DNA of 64,000 bases from an uncultured Anaerolineae bacterium (GTDB lineage Bacteria; Chloroflexota; Anaerolineae; Aggregatilineales; Phototrophicaceae), in NCBI GenBank assembly GCA_937944445.1, contig CALDYP010000011.1, positions 124,001 through 188,000 on the forward strand, in the 5' to 3' direction. The notes below the pieces were generated by a model. It did no database searches. It was not told the DNA's origin and saw only the letters and a list, made by a program, of their open reading frames with translations. The position numbers and the translations under genes are program-made. Below are positions 45,008 to 54,100 of this stretch, one piece after another (positions within the stretch are counted from its first letter, which is position 1; every line of letters starts with the position of its first letter).

Positions 45008-47617
45008 TTAGTCTTCGTCGCTGAAGTAATCGTCGTTGGACAGTTGGAGGTCGTCTTCATCGTAGTATTCTTCGACGGGGCGGCGCGCGGATTGCAGCGG
45101 TTTGTTGCCATGCCGCATGCGCGATTCGATGATGCGCTTGAAGGGGTCTTCGCCGCGTGGGATGAGCACTTTGCGCGCTTTACCACCGCCGACGACCTCG
45201 CCCACGACGCCTAGTTCCTCTAGCATGTCCATGATGCGGGCGGCGCGCGGGTAGCCGAGGCCGAGCTTGCGCTGGATGATGCTGGCGCTGGCTTCTTGGG
45301 TTTCGACGACGAACTCAATCGCATCTTCTAACATCGGGTCGGTCTCGGCGAGGAACTCGCGGCGGGTGAGGCCGCGCTCCCACGGGCTGGGGCTGGCAGC
45401 CGGGGCGCGACCTGCGGCAATCTCCCCTTGATGCCAATCGATCCAGTGTTTGACGATCTGGCGCACCTCGTCATCGGTGACGAAGCAGCCCTGAACGCGC
45501 TGCGGCCCGGCGGCATCTTGGGCGAGGAACAGCATGTCGCCGCGCCCCAACAGCGCTTCTGCGCCGCCAGTGTCGAGGATCACACGCGAATCGACGCTGG
45601 AGGCGACGCTGAAAGCGATCCGACCGGGGAAGTTCGCCTTGATGAGGCCAGTGATGACGTCTACTGAGGGGCGCTGGGTGGCGACGATCAAATGCATGCC
45701 GACCGCGCGCGCCATCTGCGCCAGCCGCGTGACGGCGGTTTCAGTTTCTTCAGGACGTGACAGCATCAAGTCACCGATCTCATCGACCATGATCAAGATG
45801 TAAGGCAGCATGTCCTTCTTGCTGCGGCGCAGGCCGAAGCGGGCGTTGTAAGCGTCAATGTTGCGCACGCCGGCTTCTTCCAGCAGTTTATAGCGCCGAT
45901 CCATCTCGCGCGTGCACCACTTGAGCACGCCGATGATGCGCTCTGTGTCGGTTTCGACTGGGCCGAGTAGGTGCGGCAGCCCGTTGAAGCGGCTCAACTC
46001 GACCATCTTCGGGTCAAGCATGACCATACGAACCGTGTCGGGGGTGTTGCTCAGCAGAATGGCAGCCGCAATCGCTGCGATGCAAACAGACTTGCCGGAG
46101 CCAGTCGTGCCCGCGATGAGGCAGTGGGGCAGGCGGGCGAGGTCAACTGCGAGGGGGCGGCCTGCCACGTCCCGCCCCAGCGGCACGAGCAGGGGCGAGC
46201 TGTTCTTCTGCTGCATGTCGTAAAAGTGCTTGCTCTCGTAAACGGAGCGCAGTGTAACAACGCTCGGCGTCTTGTTAGGCACTTCGATGCCGAGGTAGTT
46301 GGTTCCCGGCACAGGCGTCTCAAGCCGCAAGCGCTTAGCTGACAGCGCCAGTGCTAAGTCATTAGCATAGGACGCAATTTTGCTCAAGCGGGTGCGCTCG
46401 GTGGTTCCGTCGCGCTTCGTCTGAAAGGGCTGCACGGCGAATCGCGTCACCGTTGGGCCGATTTGAACGTCGACTACGTCAATGTCGATGTCAAACTCGA
46501 GCAAGGTGTTTTCGATCAAAACGACGTTGCGATTGATTTCTTCCTCGTCGGGCGTAACCATCTCAGCATCTTGGAGGATGTCAAGCGATGGTAGCGACTT
46601 CTCTCGTTTGCCAACTTTGCGCGCTTCTTTGAACTGCTCCATGGAGAAGTAACGTTTCTCACGGCCATCAGGGCGAATCACGATGCGGTGGCCGTCCTCG
46701 GTTTTGCGGTTTGTTAGTTCGCCGATGATGTTCACGTTGACTTTTAGCTCGCGCCCGGCCACGTTGAACAAAGGATGCTTGGCCAGCTCCTCGTTTTTCG
46801 GATTTTTCTTGACTTCGACAATGCCGCTGGGAGTAGGACGCAGAGAGGGCGGCAGATCTTCAGGACGGCGGCGTATGCGCATGATTTGGGGGCGCTTGGC
46901 GGATGTGTCGCCTTGTGGGGCGACGATCTCAACAGAGGGCGGCGGAGGGGCAGTGCGGTCTGCTAGCTGGAACAGCGCCTCTCCGCTGCGGCGCAGCCAC
47001 ATCATGACGTGGGCACGGCGCAGCCCCAACAGCACTGCCACGCACAACCCCAGCAGCAGCGCAAACAAAGCAATCGAAAGAGAGCGCCCAAAGAGCCAAT
47101 CGGGCAGGGCACTCAACCCCCAGCCAACTACTCCGCCGCCCTGCCCGTCGCGCGCAGTGGCGCGCAGTTCGGCGTCGCTGGACAGCAAGTGAATCAACGC
47201 CAGCCCGCACAAAAAACCTAGCTCAATGGCGAGGACGCGCGTCGTCGACAAGCGCACATCTGGGATAGCGCGCTGCAAAAGCCCCCATAACCCGATCAAG
47301 AAAATCAGCACTGACACCACCCAACTGCCGTAGCCGAATAGGCTAAATAGGATGTTGCGCCACGTTGTCGCGGTAGTGGTGGCTGTGTCGTTGTTGAGCA
47401 AGGCCAAGAACGACAGCAACCCAAACACGATCACCACCAAAGACAAAAGCTCTGCTAGCCACGGGGGCAAGCTGTCTTTGAGGTCGTCGATAAAACTAGT
47501 GCGACGGGTGTACAGCGCTTCCAGCGGCGCTTCTGACGGTTCAGCGCTGGGATCGGACGTGCTCGCTGGTCGCACCCGTTGGATTGGAGTCGTTTCTGGT
47601 TGTGTCACAGGTGACAA
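45008..47617 (-). CDS. ftsK: DNA translocase FtsK/SpoIIIE
   Basis: This 869-residue motor moves chromosomal DNA at the division septum. Four TM segments lie between residues about 50 and 215. A proline- and charge-rich linker follows, then the RecA-like motor with Walker A AGTTGSGKSV (Lys near residue 509), Walker B LIMVDEIGDLM near 610, and a C-terminal gamma winged helix (IQRKLGLGYPRAARIMDMLEELGVVG). The last residues are acidic. The start is uncertain: TTG 47617 is the earliest possible after an in-frame TGA, and GTG 47608 is an alternative; neither has a clear SD. Confidence 0.94.
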   Translation of the reverse strand: MSPVTQPETTPIQRVRPASTSDPSAEPSEAPLEALYTRRTSFIDDLKDSLPPWLAELLSLVVIVFGLLSFLALLNNDTATTTATTWRNILFSLFGYGSWVVSVLIFLIGLWGLLQRAIPDVRLSTTRVLAIELGFLCGLALIHLLSSDAELRATARDGQGGGVVGWGLSALPDWLFGRSLSIALFALLLGLCVAVLLGLRRAHVMMWLRRSGEALFQLADRTAPPPPSVEIVAPQGDTSAKRPQIMRIRRRPEDLPPSLRPTPSGIVEVKKNPKNEELAKHPLFNVAGRELKVNVNIIGELTNRKTEDGHRIVIRPDGREKRYFSMEQFKEARKVGKREKSLPSLDILQDAEMVTPDEEEINRNVVLIENTLLEFDIDIDVVDVQIGPTVTRFAVQPFQTKRDGTTERTRLSKIASYANDLALALSAKRLRLETPVPGTNYLGIEVPNKTPSVVTLRSVYESKHFYDMQQKNSSPLLVPLGRDVAGRPLAVDLARLPHCLIAGTTGSGKSVCIAAIAAAILLSNTPDTVRMVMLDPKMVELSRFNGLPHLLGPVETDTERIIGVLKWCTREMDRRYKLLEEAGVRNIDAYNARFGLRRSKKDMLPYILIMVDEIGDLMLSRPEETETAVTRLAQMARAVGMHLIVATQRPSVDVITGLIKANFPGRIAFSVASSVDSRVILDTGGAEALLGRGDMLFLAQDAAGPQRVQGCFVTDDEVRQIVKHWIDWHQGEIAAGRAPAASPSPWERGLTRREFLAETDPMLEDAIEFVVETQEASASIIQRKLGLGYPRAARIMDMLEELGVVGEVVGGGKARKVLIPRGEDPFKRIIESRMRHGNKPLQSARRPVEEYYDEDDLQLSNDDYFSDED

Positions 47618-47647
47618 GACGCTTTTTCAGGTTCACACATGCATGTC

Positions 47648-47656
47648 AGTATACCA
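47648..47656 (-). promoter_or_regulatory. Extended -10 promoter for ftsK
   Basis: On the minus strand TGGTATACT (47656-47648) fits an extended -10 (TGn plus TATACT). Transcription would start about 25 nt before the TTG codon. No good -35 is visible. Confidence 0.4.
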
Positions 47657-47683
47657 TTGCGTACACCACGTGCTAGGCAGATG

Positions 47684-48643
47684 CTAGCTGATGCGCAACG
47701 TTAGCCCCAGTCGCCGAGCGCTGCCGTCGATGTTGAGGATGCGCGCGCGGATGCGCTGCCCCTCGGTGACAACGTTGCGCGGATGAAGGAAGTGACCCTC
47801 TGCTAACTCAGAGAAGTGAATCAATCCTTCAAGGCCGTCCTCGACACAAGCAAATGCCCCAAAGTCAACCACGTTGGTGATGATCGCTTCGATGATTTCA
47901 CCGACGGTGTAGCGCTGCTCGACGGTCGCCCACGGATCAGGCCGCAGCCGTTTCAGGCTGAGGGCGATTCGCGTGGCGGCAGGGTCTACATCCATCACAT
48001 AGAGCTGCACGGTTTGGCCGCGTTTGAGGATGTCGGCGGGATGAGTGACGCGCCCCCAGCTCAATTCGCTGATGTGAATGAGGCCTTCAACGCCTCCCAA
48101 ATCGGCAAAAGCGCCGAACTCGACTAGATTCGTGATGCGACCCTGCACGATGTCCCCGGGGCGGATCGCATTCAGCAGGCGGTGGCGCGCTCCGCGCTCG
48201 ACTTGTGCAGCGCGCTCCGAGAGGATCAGTCGGTTTTTGTGCGGGTCGATCTCAATGATGCGCAGGTTCAAGTGTTTGCCCACGCACGCCTCAAGCATCC
48301 CCCTACTGGTTTGATGAGAGCTTTGAGGCACATAGTTCACGAGCTGGCTTGCAGGAACAAACCCACGCAAGCTGTGCCAGTTAACGAGCAAGCCCCCACG
48401 GTTGAACCCTGTTACCTCTAGGGTCAACACGCCATCTTCTGCCATGATGCGGTTAGCTTCTTGCCAGTCGTTGTAGGCTTGGTGATGATGAACCGCCTCG
48501 TGATCGTCTAAAGCCCGTGAACGCGCCTCTGTGTCTGCTTTGGGTGCGCTAGTTTGATCTTCAGCAAGGATTGAACGCCAATACGCTTCATCAACCGTCT
48601 CATTCTGATGCCACTCAGAATCGTCATAATAAGAACTCGACAT
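47684..48643 (-). CDS. S1 RNA-binding domain protein (RpsA-like)
   Basis: This 319-residue protein has an acidic N-terminal region (residues 1-75) and then three S1 domains: residues about 75-145 (LTLEVTGFNRGGLLVNWHSLRGFVPASQL), 165-235 (GRITNLVEFGAFADLGGVEGLIHISEL) and 250-318 (AIITNVVDFGAFACVEDGLEGLIHFSEL). It is shorter than E. coli S1 and resembles the three- or four-domain homologues of Gram-positive-type bacteria, so a general mRNA-binding or translation role is likely. The ATG at 48643 is preferred because AAGGGGG lies 8 nt upstream. Confidence 0.87.
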   Translation of the reverse strand: MSSSYYDDSEWHQNETVDEAYWRSILAEDQTSAPKADTEARSRALDDHEAVHHHQAYNDWQEANRIMAEDGVLTLEVTGFNRGGLLVNWHSLRGFVPASQLVNYVPQSSHQTSRGMLEACVGKHLNLRIIEIDPHKNRLILSERAAQVERGARHRLLNAIRPGDIVQGRITNLVEFGAFADLGGVEGLIHISELSWGRVTHPADILKRGQTVQLYVMDVDPAATRIALSLKRLRPDPWATVEQRYTVGEIIEAIITNVVDFGAFACVEDGLEGLIHFSELAEGHFLHPRNVVTEGQRIRARILNIDGSARRLGLTLRIS

Positions 48644-48698
48644 CAAAAAACCCCCTTCTGATGCCTGCATTAACGATACACATGTCTCCTAGACTCAC

Positions 48699-48728
48699 AG
48701 TATAGGTTCTTTAAGGGGGATACGTCAA
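48699..48728 (-). promoter_or_regulatory. Promoter of the S1-domain gene
   Basis: On the minus strand TTGACG (48728-48723) and TATACT (48704-48699) are spaced by 18 nt, about 55 nt upstream of the ATG. Confidence 0.65.
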
Positions 48729-48757
48729 TGATGTAAGTAGAGAGGTAAATATCAACA

Positions 48758-50653
48758 TTACAAGGGGGCGGCTTCTGAGCGTGCTGCTGCTTCCATCTCG
48801 TGCAGTGTCGTGCTCAGGGCTTCAATGGCGAGCCGTTGTTTGCGGTAAAGGTCTGCCTCACTCATGCTCATCCGTCGAGCGACATCGCGGACTTTTTTGC
48901 CTTCCAAAAAGCGCAGCGTCAAGATGTTGTAGATCGTCCACTCGGGGGCAGTGAGCGAGCGTTCCCCACTTGGGCGCTGCTGCTCGATTGCTTGTTGTAG
49001 CACGGTACGCAGGGCAACGGTGGGGTTATCCCCCTGCGCGACTAGCTTTTGAACGATAGTCAAATCGTGCAAGCGACTGCGGGTGATACCCGGGCCGCCC
49101 CAGTAATGGCGCAGTGCGGCGCGCACCTGCTCGTAGAACTCATCGCGGTCGGACGTGCTGTCTGTTACCACTTGTGTTCTAAATTCCATCTCGTCGGCGC
49201 GCTGACGATTACTGGTGATCTGCGGCAGCAAGCCCTCGACCGCAGTAAAGATTTCAGCTTGCAGGCGGAAATCCTCGATAGTCTGCTCAAGCCGTTGAAT
49301 CATCGGTTGCAGTGTTTCTGGTTCAACGGTGTCGAGTTCGGTGCTCGAAGCTCTCACCCCCAGCAGCCCGACAACGGCTCCTTCATCGGCTGCGCGACGG
49401 CTGTGCAGCGGCAGCATCTGGTACTCACGCCATGCGATGAACTCAGTGGTATCTTGTGCAGTAGACAGCACGGCTTTCAGATCTGCTTCTTGTTCTTGTA
49501 GAAAACCGTTGAGGTAATCCATCCCGACAGCTTGGATCGGCTCGATGTCACCATCACGAACTAGCAGCAAGAACGCCTCTTTGGTGCGGAGTTGATCGGC
49601 CACGGCGGCCAGTGTCGCCTCGGTGTATTGCAACAGATCAGCGCGGGTGACGATGCGCTCATTCAGATCGCGCAGGCGCGACATCTGATCTTCATCTTCA
49701 CTGCGATAGATGAGCCAGTACTCCAGCGTCGGCATCAGCAGGTGTATCCCCCACTGCCACATGAGCACCACAGCCACCACCCCAAATGGCAGGAAGTCGT
49801 CGTTGTCTAGCCCCAGAACGCGGGTGGCTCGCCCGATGGTGAGGATCGTCGCAAGGGCCAGCAGGCCTGTCCCCGGGCCGCGCAGCAAAAAGTGCAGCAG
49901 TTCCACTTTGACGATGCGATCGGGCTTGTTCGAACCAAAAAAGCTCAACGGATAAGACAGGAAAATCAACATGGCGATGACGAACAGGTTCGCCAAGATC
50001 ACAAGCAGCGTGAAGCCGATGGCCTGCTCATCAGCAGGGGAGATAAAGATCGAAAATGGGAAGATGCCGATAGCAGGGAGCAGAATAGCGTACTGCAAGT
50101 AGCCCATGCGCCGCCGTGTGGTGCGCGTCAGGCAGCGGGCACGCGCGCGCTGCATATTGATGAAGGTGACGATCACGACGCTGATGAAGTAGATGATGAA
50201 CAACCATGCCAGCGGCCCCGCGTCGAAGGACACAATGCGGCGAACGATGGTAGGGATGATGATGGCATCGCTGAAAGTTGCCATGATGAAGAACAGCGCG
50301 CTCATCAGGTACAAGATGCGGATGATGCGCTTGCGGCGACCACGCGAGGGCAGCCCTGTTGTAGCCAGCAGCGCATCCGATAGATGGAAGAGCGTGGCCG
50401 GGATGAAGGCGATGCCGATCCATTGCAGCCGCGCAACGATGAGAGACACCTCTAAGTCTGGTTGCAGCGACAAGAACACATCGCACACGTAGGGGATCGT
50501 CACACATGCCAGCACCGCGCCAGATGTGCGCGCGACACGGTTGTGCAAATCGCGCGTCAGGTTGTACAGAAGCATCGAGAACGCGAGTATGACGATGCTA
50601 GAAGCAAGGATCTCATTGGTGATTTGCAACAGATCAAGCAAGCTGTCGGGCAT
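48758..50653 (-). CDS. Multi-TM receptor with GAF-like domain and sigma-4-like HTH
   Basis: This 631-residue protein has about 8-9 TM helices in residues 1-330, resembling the N-terminal 7TM sensor region of some histidine kinases. A cytosolic region (about 335-480) has GAF-like strands (LLQYTEATLAAVADQLRTKEAFLLLVRDGD). A helical region follows. The C-terminus (about 575-620) is a helix-turn-helix with SLTAPEWTIYNILTLRFLEGKKVRDVARRMSMSEADLYRKQRLAIEAL, patterned like sigma-70 region 4. There is no kinase domain. It is probably a membrane-bound one-component regulator; this is inference. It is last in the sigA operon, 15 nt after the GNAT gene, with no clear SD. Confidence 0.75.
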   Translation of the reverse strand: MPDSLLDLLQITNEILASSIVILAFSMLLYNLTRDLHNRVARTSGAVLACVTIPYVCDVFLSLQPDLEVSLIVARLQWIGIAFIPATLFHLSDALLATTGLPSRGRRKRIIRILYLMSALFFIMATFSDAIIIPTIVRRIVSFDAGPLAWLFIIYFISVVIVTFINMQRARARCLTRTTRRRMGYLQYAILLPAIGIFPFSIFISPADEQAIGFTLLVILANLFVIAMLIFLSYPLSFFGSNKPDRIVKVELLHFLLRGPGTGLLALATILTIGRATRVLGLDNDDFLPFGVVAVVLMWQWGIHLLMPTLEYWLIYRSEDEDQMSRLRDLNERIVTRADLLQYTEATLAAVADQLRTKEAFLLLVRDGDIEPIQAVGMDYLNGFLQEQEADLKAVLSTAQDTTEFIAWREYQMLPLHSRRAADEGAVVGLLGVRASSTELDTVEPETLQPMIQRLEQTIEDFRLQAEIFTAVEGLLPQITSNRQRADEMEFRTQVVTDSTSDRDEFYEQVRAALRHYWGGPGITRSRLHDLTIVQKLVAQGDNPTVALRTVLQQAIEQQRPSGERSLTAPEWTIYNILTLRFLEGKKVRDVARRMSMSEADLYRKQRLAIEALSTTLHEMEAAARSEAAPL

Positions 50654-50668
50654 GGTGCAGCGTGTAAC

Positions 50669-51214
50669 CTAGATGAGTTGAGTGAAGAACAGCGCGATCT
50701 CGTGATCGGCAAAGTATTTGTCGTTGATACCGCTGAATTCTAGCCCCTGCCGCAGGCAAAATTGAACGGCAGGGTAGTTCTTGTGCTGCACCTCGCAGGC
50801 CAAAAAGCGGGCGTCATGAGCGGTGGCCCATCGTCGCAGAATTGCAAAGAAGCGGCTGCCCAAGCCGCGCCGGCGCGCAAAGTGATCCACTACAAGATCG
50901 CACACGGTGACAATTGCATTATACGGATCGTGGCGCACCACTGCATAGGCTAGAAGTTGTTCAGTGTCGCGCTCGGTTGCCAGCAGCAGTTGGTGGCTTG
51001 CTGCTGCGGCTTTTAACCGCTCAAGGCTGACCGTGTGTGTGAGAGTGACGCCACGCGGCAGCCGTTCAGGCCGCAGCGTAAGCTGATAACCCGGCGTAAG
51101 CGGCAGAAACGTCACTTGCCATACGTAGTCAGTGTGATAGGTGTGATCAAGCAGTCGGCACTGCTCGATGTCCGCTTCCAGCGCATCGCGCACGATGAAG
51201 TTCAGAGCAGTCAT
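50669..51214 (-). CDS. GNAT family N-acetyltransferase
   Basis: This 181-residue acetyl-CoA-dependent transferase shows the GNAT core: YAVVRHDPYNAIVTVCDLVVDHFARRRGLGSRFFAILRRWA (strand 4, the R-R-x-G-L-G CoA loop and helix 3) and a C-terminal QHKNYPAVQFCLRQGLEFSGINDKYF. The substrate is unknown; the fold resembles small-molecule or N-terminal acetyltransferases. It starts 1 nt after the upstream stop, consistent with coupling in the sigA operon. Confidence 0.85.
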   Translation of the reverse strand: MTALNFIVRDALEADIEQCRLLDHTYHTDYVWQVTFLPLTPGYQLTLRPERLPRGVTLTHTVSLERLKAAAASHQLLLATERDTEQLLAYAVVRHDPYNAIVTVCDLVVDHFARRRGLGSRFFAILRRWATAHDARFLACEVQHKNYPAVQFCLRQGLEFSGINDKYFADHEIALFFTQLI

Positions 51215-51215
51215 C

Positions 51216-52010
51216 TCAACTCAAGTACACGTCACCGAAGGTTGTCTTGAGCAGCACTGTGACAGGGGGGGCTTCTGGGTGCGCGTCGAGCGCTTGATAG
51301 CTTCCATCTTCCATGTGGGCATAGCGGCTCGAAGCTGCGTGTACTTTGGCAAAATGACCCGCTCGCACGATCACGCGCGTGTTGTAACCGATTGGCGTGA
51401 GCAGATGAAGGTTGCCCAGCAGCGACCGAGCGCTGATTGGCTCGCCAAGCAGTTCTGCGGGCGCAACAACGCGCACACTGCCAAAACCGCTGCTGAAGCT
51501 GGCGGTGTTGATGACCAACCCAGAAAGGTCGGCGTCAATCTGCCCCAACGATGCGCTGCAACGCACTACCCACGGCATGTCTGGGGCAAGGGCGACTTCC
51601 CAATCGGCGAAGGTGAGCAGCGAAGTTTTGGCCCGATCCATCACCAACACAGCTTCAACCTCTTGAACCTCCAGAGACGGCCTCGCGTTATAGGCGTAGC
51701 GCCCTGCGATGAGACGCTCATTAGATGGGAGCCGGTCAAGGTATACGTCGATATCGCCCGCGTTGATGGTGAGGTCGCCTGCCTCGACGCTGCCGCGCGT
51801 GATGCCAAACGTGCGCGCTTCGTTGGAAGGGGTTAGGTCGCCTCGAAGTAAAATCACCATGCCCATCACTGCTAGCAGCAGGAAGGCTAGATTGATGGGA
51901 TTGAACTCATCAACGAACAGAAAGCTGCCAGCTAACAGCACCCCCCCAGTAACCACCAACAGAACGGGCAGGAAGAGTGGGGTACGGGGGGATGATGTCG
52001 TGCGGGCCAT
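51216..52010 (-). CDS. Membrane protein with LiaF/DUF4097-like beta domain
   Basis: This 264-residue protein has two TM helices in residues 10-55 (LFLPVLLVVTGGVLLAGSFLF and LAFLLLAVMGMVILL). About 200 residues of short repeating strands follow (AGDLTINAGDIDVYLDRL, GQIDADLSGLVINTASFSSGFGSVRVVAP, LLKTTFGDVYLS), as in the toastrack domain of LiaF/DUF4097 proteins. Such proteins often sense or report envelope stress, which is inference here. It lies 6 nt after sigA. Confidence 0.7.
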   Translation of the reverse strand: MARTTSSPRTPLFLPVLLVVTGGVLLAGSFLFVDEFNPINLAFLLLAVMGMVILLRGDLTPSNEARTFGITRGSVEAGDLTINAGDIDVYLDRLPSNERLIAGRYAYNARPSLEVQEVEAVLVMDRAKTSLLTFADWEVALAPDMPWVVRCSASLGQIDADLSGLVINTASFSSGFGSVRVVAPAELLGEPISARSLLGNLHLLTPIGYNTRVIVRAGHFAKVHAASSRYAHMEDGSYQALDAHPEAPPVTVLLKTTFGDVYLS

Positions 52011-52016
52011 AGGCGA

Positions 52017-53258
52017 CTATCCTTCGAATAGATAGTCACGCAGGATAACATGAGCGGATGACTGGCGCAAACGGTTGAGCGCCTGCGCTTCCAACTGGCG
52101 CACACGCTCGCGGGTTACGCCGATGTTCTGGCCGACTTCTTCCAGCGTGTAAACGCGCCCATCGGCTAACCCATAGCGCAGGCGCAGGATTTGCGCCTCA
52201 CGCGGGGGCAGCTTGTCGAGCGCATGCTGAATCTGCTCTTGCAGCAGGTGAGTGGCCACCTCCTCGGCAGGAGCAGGGCTGTTCACATCCTCTATGAAGT
52301 CGCCGAAGGTGCTTTCGCCCTCGTCGTCGATGGGGGTCTCTAGGCTTACAGGTCGCCGCGAAATCTCCAGTAAGTTTTCCACTTTGTCGGGCGTGGTTTC
52401 CATGCCAGCGGCCAGCTCCTCAAGCTTGGGGTCGCGCCCCAACTCTTGCAGCAGTTGAAGCTGCACGCGGCGCATACGGTTGAGCTGATCGCCCATGTGG
52501 ACGGGCACGCGAATGGTACGCCCCTGATCGGCCACAGCACGGCTGACTGCTTGGCGAATCCACCACGTGGCATAGGTGCTGAACTTGTGGCCGCGCTGGT
52601 ATTCGAATTTGTTGGTGGCGCGGATCAAGCCGATGTTGCCTTCCTGAATCAGGTCGAGAAAAGGCACGCCACGCCCGATGTACTTTTTCGCTACGCTGAT
52701 GACCAAGCGTGCGTTAGCACGGATGAGATGTTCTTGTGCCATCTCCCCATCTTGGATCACCTCACGCAGGGCCTGCTCTTCAGACCAGAGCAGGCTGTCT
52801 TCGTCGGCTTCTTCAAGGCGCTTGCGTGCCCAGATAGCTGCCTCCATTCGCTTGGCCAGTGCCACTTCTTCCTCGGCAGTGAGTAGGGGCACACGACCAG
52901 CTTCCTTGAGGTAGAGACCGACGACGTCATCTGTGTCGAGCGCCTGTTGATAGCCGGCATCATCGATGAGGTCATGCATGAGGAACTTGCTGTCGAGTTC
53001 GGCCTCAAGCGAGGCTAGGTCAAGGTCGGCTGGCTCAATTGCAACAATGTCTTGATCAACATCACCCGGCGAGGCGCTGCCCGGCACGACTTCGATGCCG
53101 GCATCGAGCAGCTCATCCATGATGTCGTCTAGCAAAGCGACATCCTTTTCAACGTCCGGCAGGGCAGTGAGGATGTCATCGTAAGTGATGAACCCCTGCG
53201 CGCGTGCTTTGTTGACGAGTTGAACGCGGAGTTGATCTTTTTCCATAGTCGGTACCAT
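52017..53258 (-). CDS. sigA: Primary sigma factor, RpoD/SigA
   Basis: This 413-residue housekeeping sigma factor shows region 1.2 ([29 protein letters not shown]), region 2 ([60 protein letters not shown]), region 3 ([15 protein letters not shown]) and region 4 ([49 protein letters not shown]). A short acidic region 1.1 precedes them. AGGTGA lies 6 nt before the first ATG (53258). The leader carries two hairpins. Downstream are a LiaF-like protein, a GNAT and a membrane regulator in tight succession. Confidence 0.96.
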   Translation of the reverse strand: MVPTMEKDQLRVQLVNKARAQGFITYDDILTALPDVEKDVALLDDIMDELLDAGIEVVPGSASPGDVDQDIVAIEPADLDLASLEAELDSKFLMHDLIDDAGYQQALDTDDVVGLYLKEAGRVPLLTAEEEVALAKRMEAAIWARKRLEEADEDSLLWSEEQALREVIQDGEMAQEHLIRANARLVISVAKKYIGRGVPFLDLIQEGNIGLIRATNKFEYQRGHKFSTYATWWIRQAVSRAVADQGRTIRVPVHMGDQLNRMRRVQLQLLQELGRDPKLEELAAGMETTPDKVENLLEISRRPVSLETPIDDEGESTFGDFIEDVNSPAPAEEVATHLLQEQIQHALDKLPPREAQILRLRYGLADGRVYTLEEVGQNIGVTRERVRQLEAQALNRLRQSSAHVILRDYLFEG

Positions 53259-53281
53259 CTTACGTCACCTGTGCTATCTCA

Positions 53282-53302
53282 CGCTGTCTGTGTGTCACAG
53301 CG
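53282..53302 (-). promoter_or_regulatory. Hairpin in the sigA 5' leader, proximal
   Basis: CGCTGT and ACAGCG pair (6 bp) around a 9-nt loop, about 25 nt upstream of the sigA start. Its role is unknown. Confidence 0.3.
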
Positions 53303-53347
53303 AATCTTCATCTGATGAAAGTGCCATAGAGTATGACATTTTAAGAA

Positions 53348-53372
53348 AGTACTGCGAGGTCTACGCAGTACT
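53348..53372 (-). terminator. Terminator-like hairpin in the sigA leader
   Basis: AGTACTGCG and CGCAGTACT form a perfect 9-bp stem with a 7-nt loop, followed on the minus strand by TTCTTAAAAT. It lies 90 nt upstream of the sigA ATG, so it either ends read-through from upstream or attenuates sigA. A T-rich stretch on the plus side also makes it look bidirectional. Confidence 0.45.
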
Positions 53373-53435
53373 ACTTTCATTTTTCTAATCTAATACGCTG
53401 AACTGGCGACGGTCGTATTTTGGAGCTTCTGACAG

Positions 53436-53459
53436 CAAAAACCCGCTCGATAGCGGTTT
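53436..53459 (-). terminator. Terminator after the DUF4340 gene
   Basis: On the minus strand AACCGCT (53458-53452), loop ATCG, AGCGGGTT (53447-53440) and then TTTG form a terminator about 60 nt after the DUF4340 stop. It closes the ABC operon. Confidence 0.65.
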
Positions 53460-53518
53460 AGCAAGGCCGAGTTGTTCTCATACTCGACCTATAAAGATAT
53501 CGTTCTTTTAAATTCTTG

Positions 53519-54100
53519 TCAAGCAGGCAAGAAGGGCTGAATTTGCCGCAAATAGCCTGCCAAAAACTCTACTGCGCCGCGGTTCAACACATAAATCTCA
53601 GGACGATCATCCACCAGCGCGTAATAACCTTCGCCCGTGCCGGGCACAACGTTACCGACGACAATGTTTCTTGTTTCCATTGTCGTTAGGATAACCTGAA
53701 TTTGTAACCAAAAGGTTTCAGACGTTAACCCATAATTAACCAAGTTGACATCATCTGAACTTGGCAGAACCTCAACATATGGAATAAACGCTACTGTCTT
53801 GGCGATGTTGTTGGCAACAAGCGGGTCGAGCGCGTTAGGGTCTGCGACTCCAACGAGACGCCAACCGCCGCTGCCGTTGGCCTCAAGGATCAGGTCACGA
53901 GTGCTGTTGGGGTCGTCAATGCGCAGGGCTTGGATCGTCTCAGCTGTGATATGACGGAACACGGTCTGCACATCGCGCGGGTCAGGGGTCGGGGTGACAG
54001 TTGCGCGCGGGGTAGCGCTGGGCAGGCTCTGCCATGTGGCTATTCCTACCAGCGCCATCAGAATAATCACGAGGACGAAAGCAGTTGGTATCTTTTTCAT
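53519..54100 (-). CDS. DUF4340-like membrane-anchored protein
   Basis: This 193-residue protein has an N-terminal TM anchor (KKIPTAFVLVIILMALVGIATW), a Thr/Pro linker (ATPRATVTPTPDP) and a beta-rich extracytoplasmic domain (IQALRIDDPNSTRDLILEANGSGGWRLVGVADPNALDPLVANNIAKTV; the later NIVVGN and EIYVLNRGAVEFLAGYL). This is the pattern of DUF4340 proteins that accompany GldA/F/G-type ABC genes. The ATG at 54100 overlaps the previous stop as ATGA. A longer frame to 54277 is rejected because its extra part is only a shadow of the upstream gene. Confidence 0.75.
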   Translation of the reverse strand: MKKIPTAFVLVIILMALVGIATWQSLPSATPRATVTPTPDPRDVQTVFRHITAETIQALRIDDPNSTRDLILEANGSGGWRLVGVADPNALDPLVANNIAKTVAFIPYVEVLPSSDDVNLVNYGLTSETFWLQIQVILTTMETRNIVVGNVVPGTGEGYYALVDDRPEIYVLNRGAVEFLAGYLRQIQPFLPA

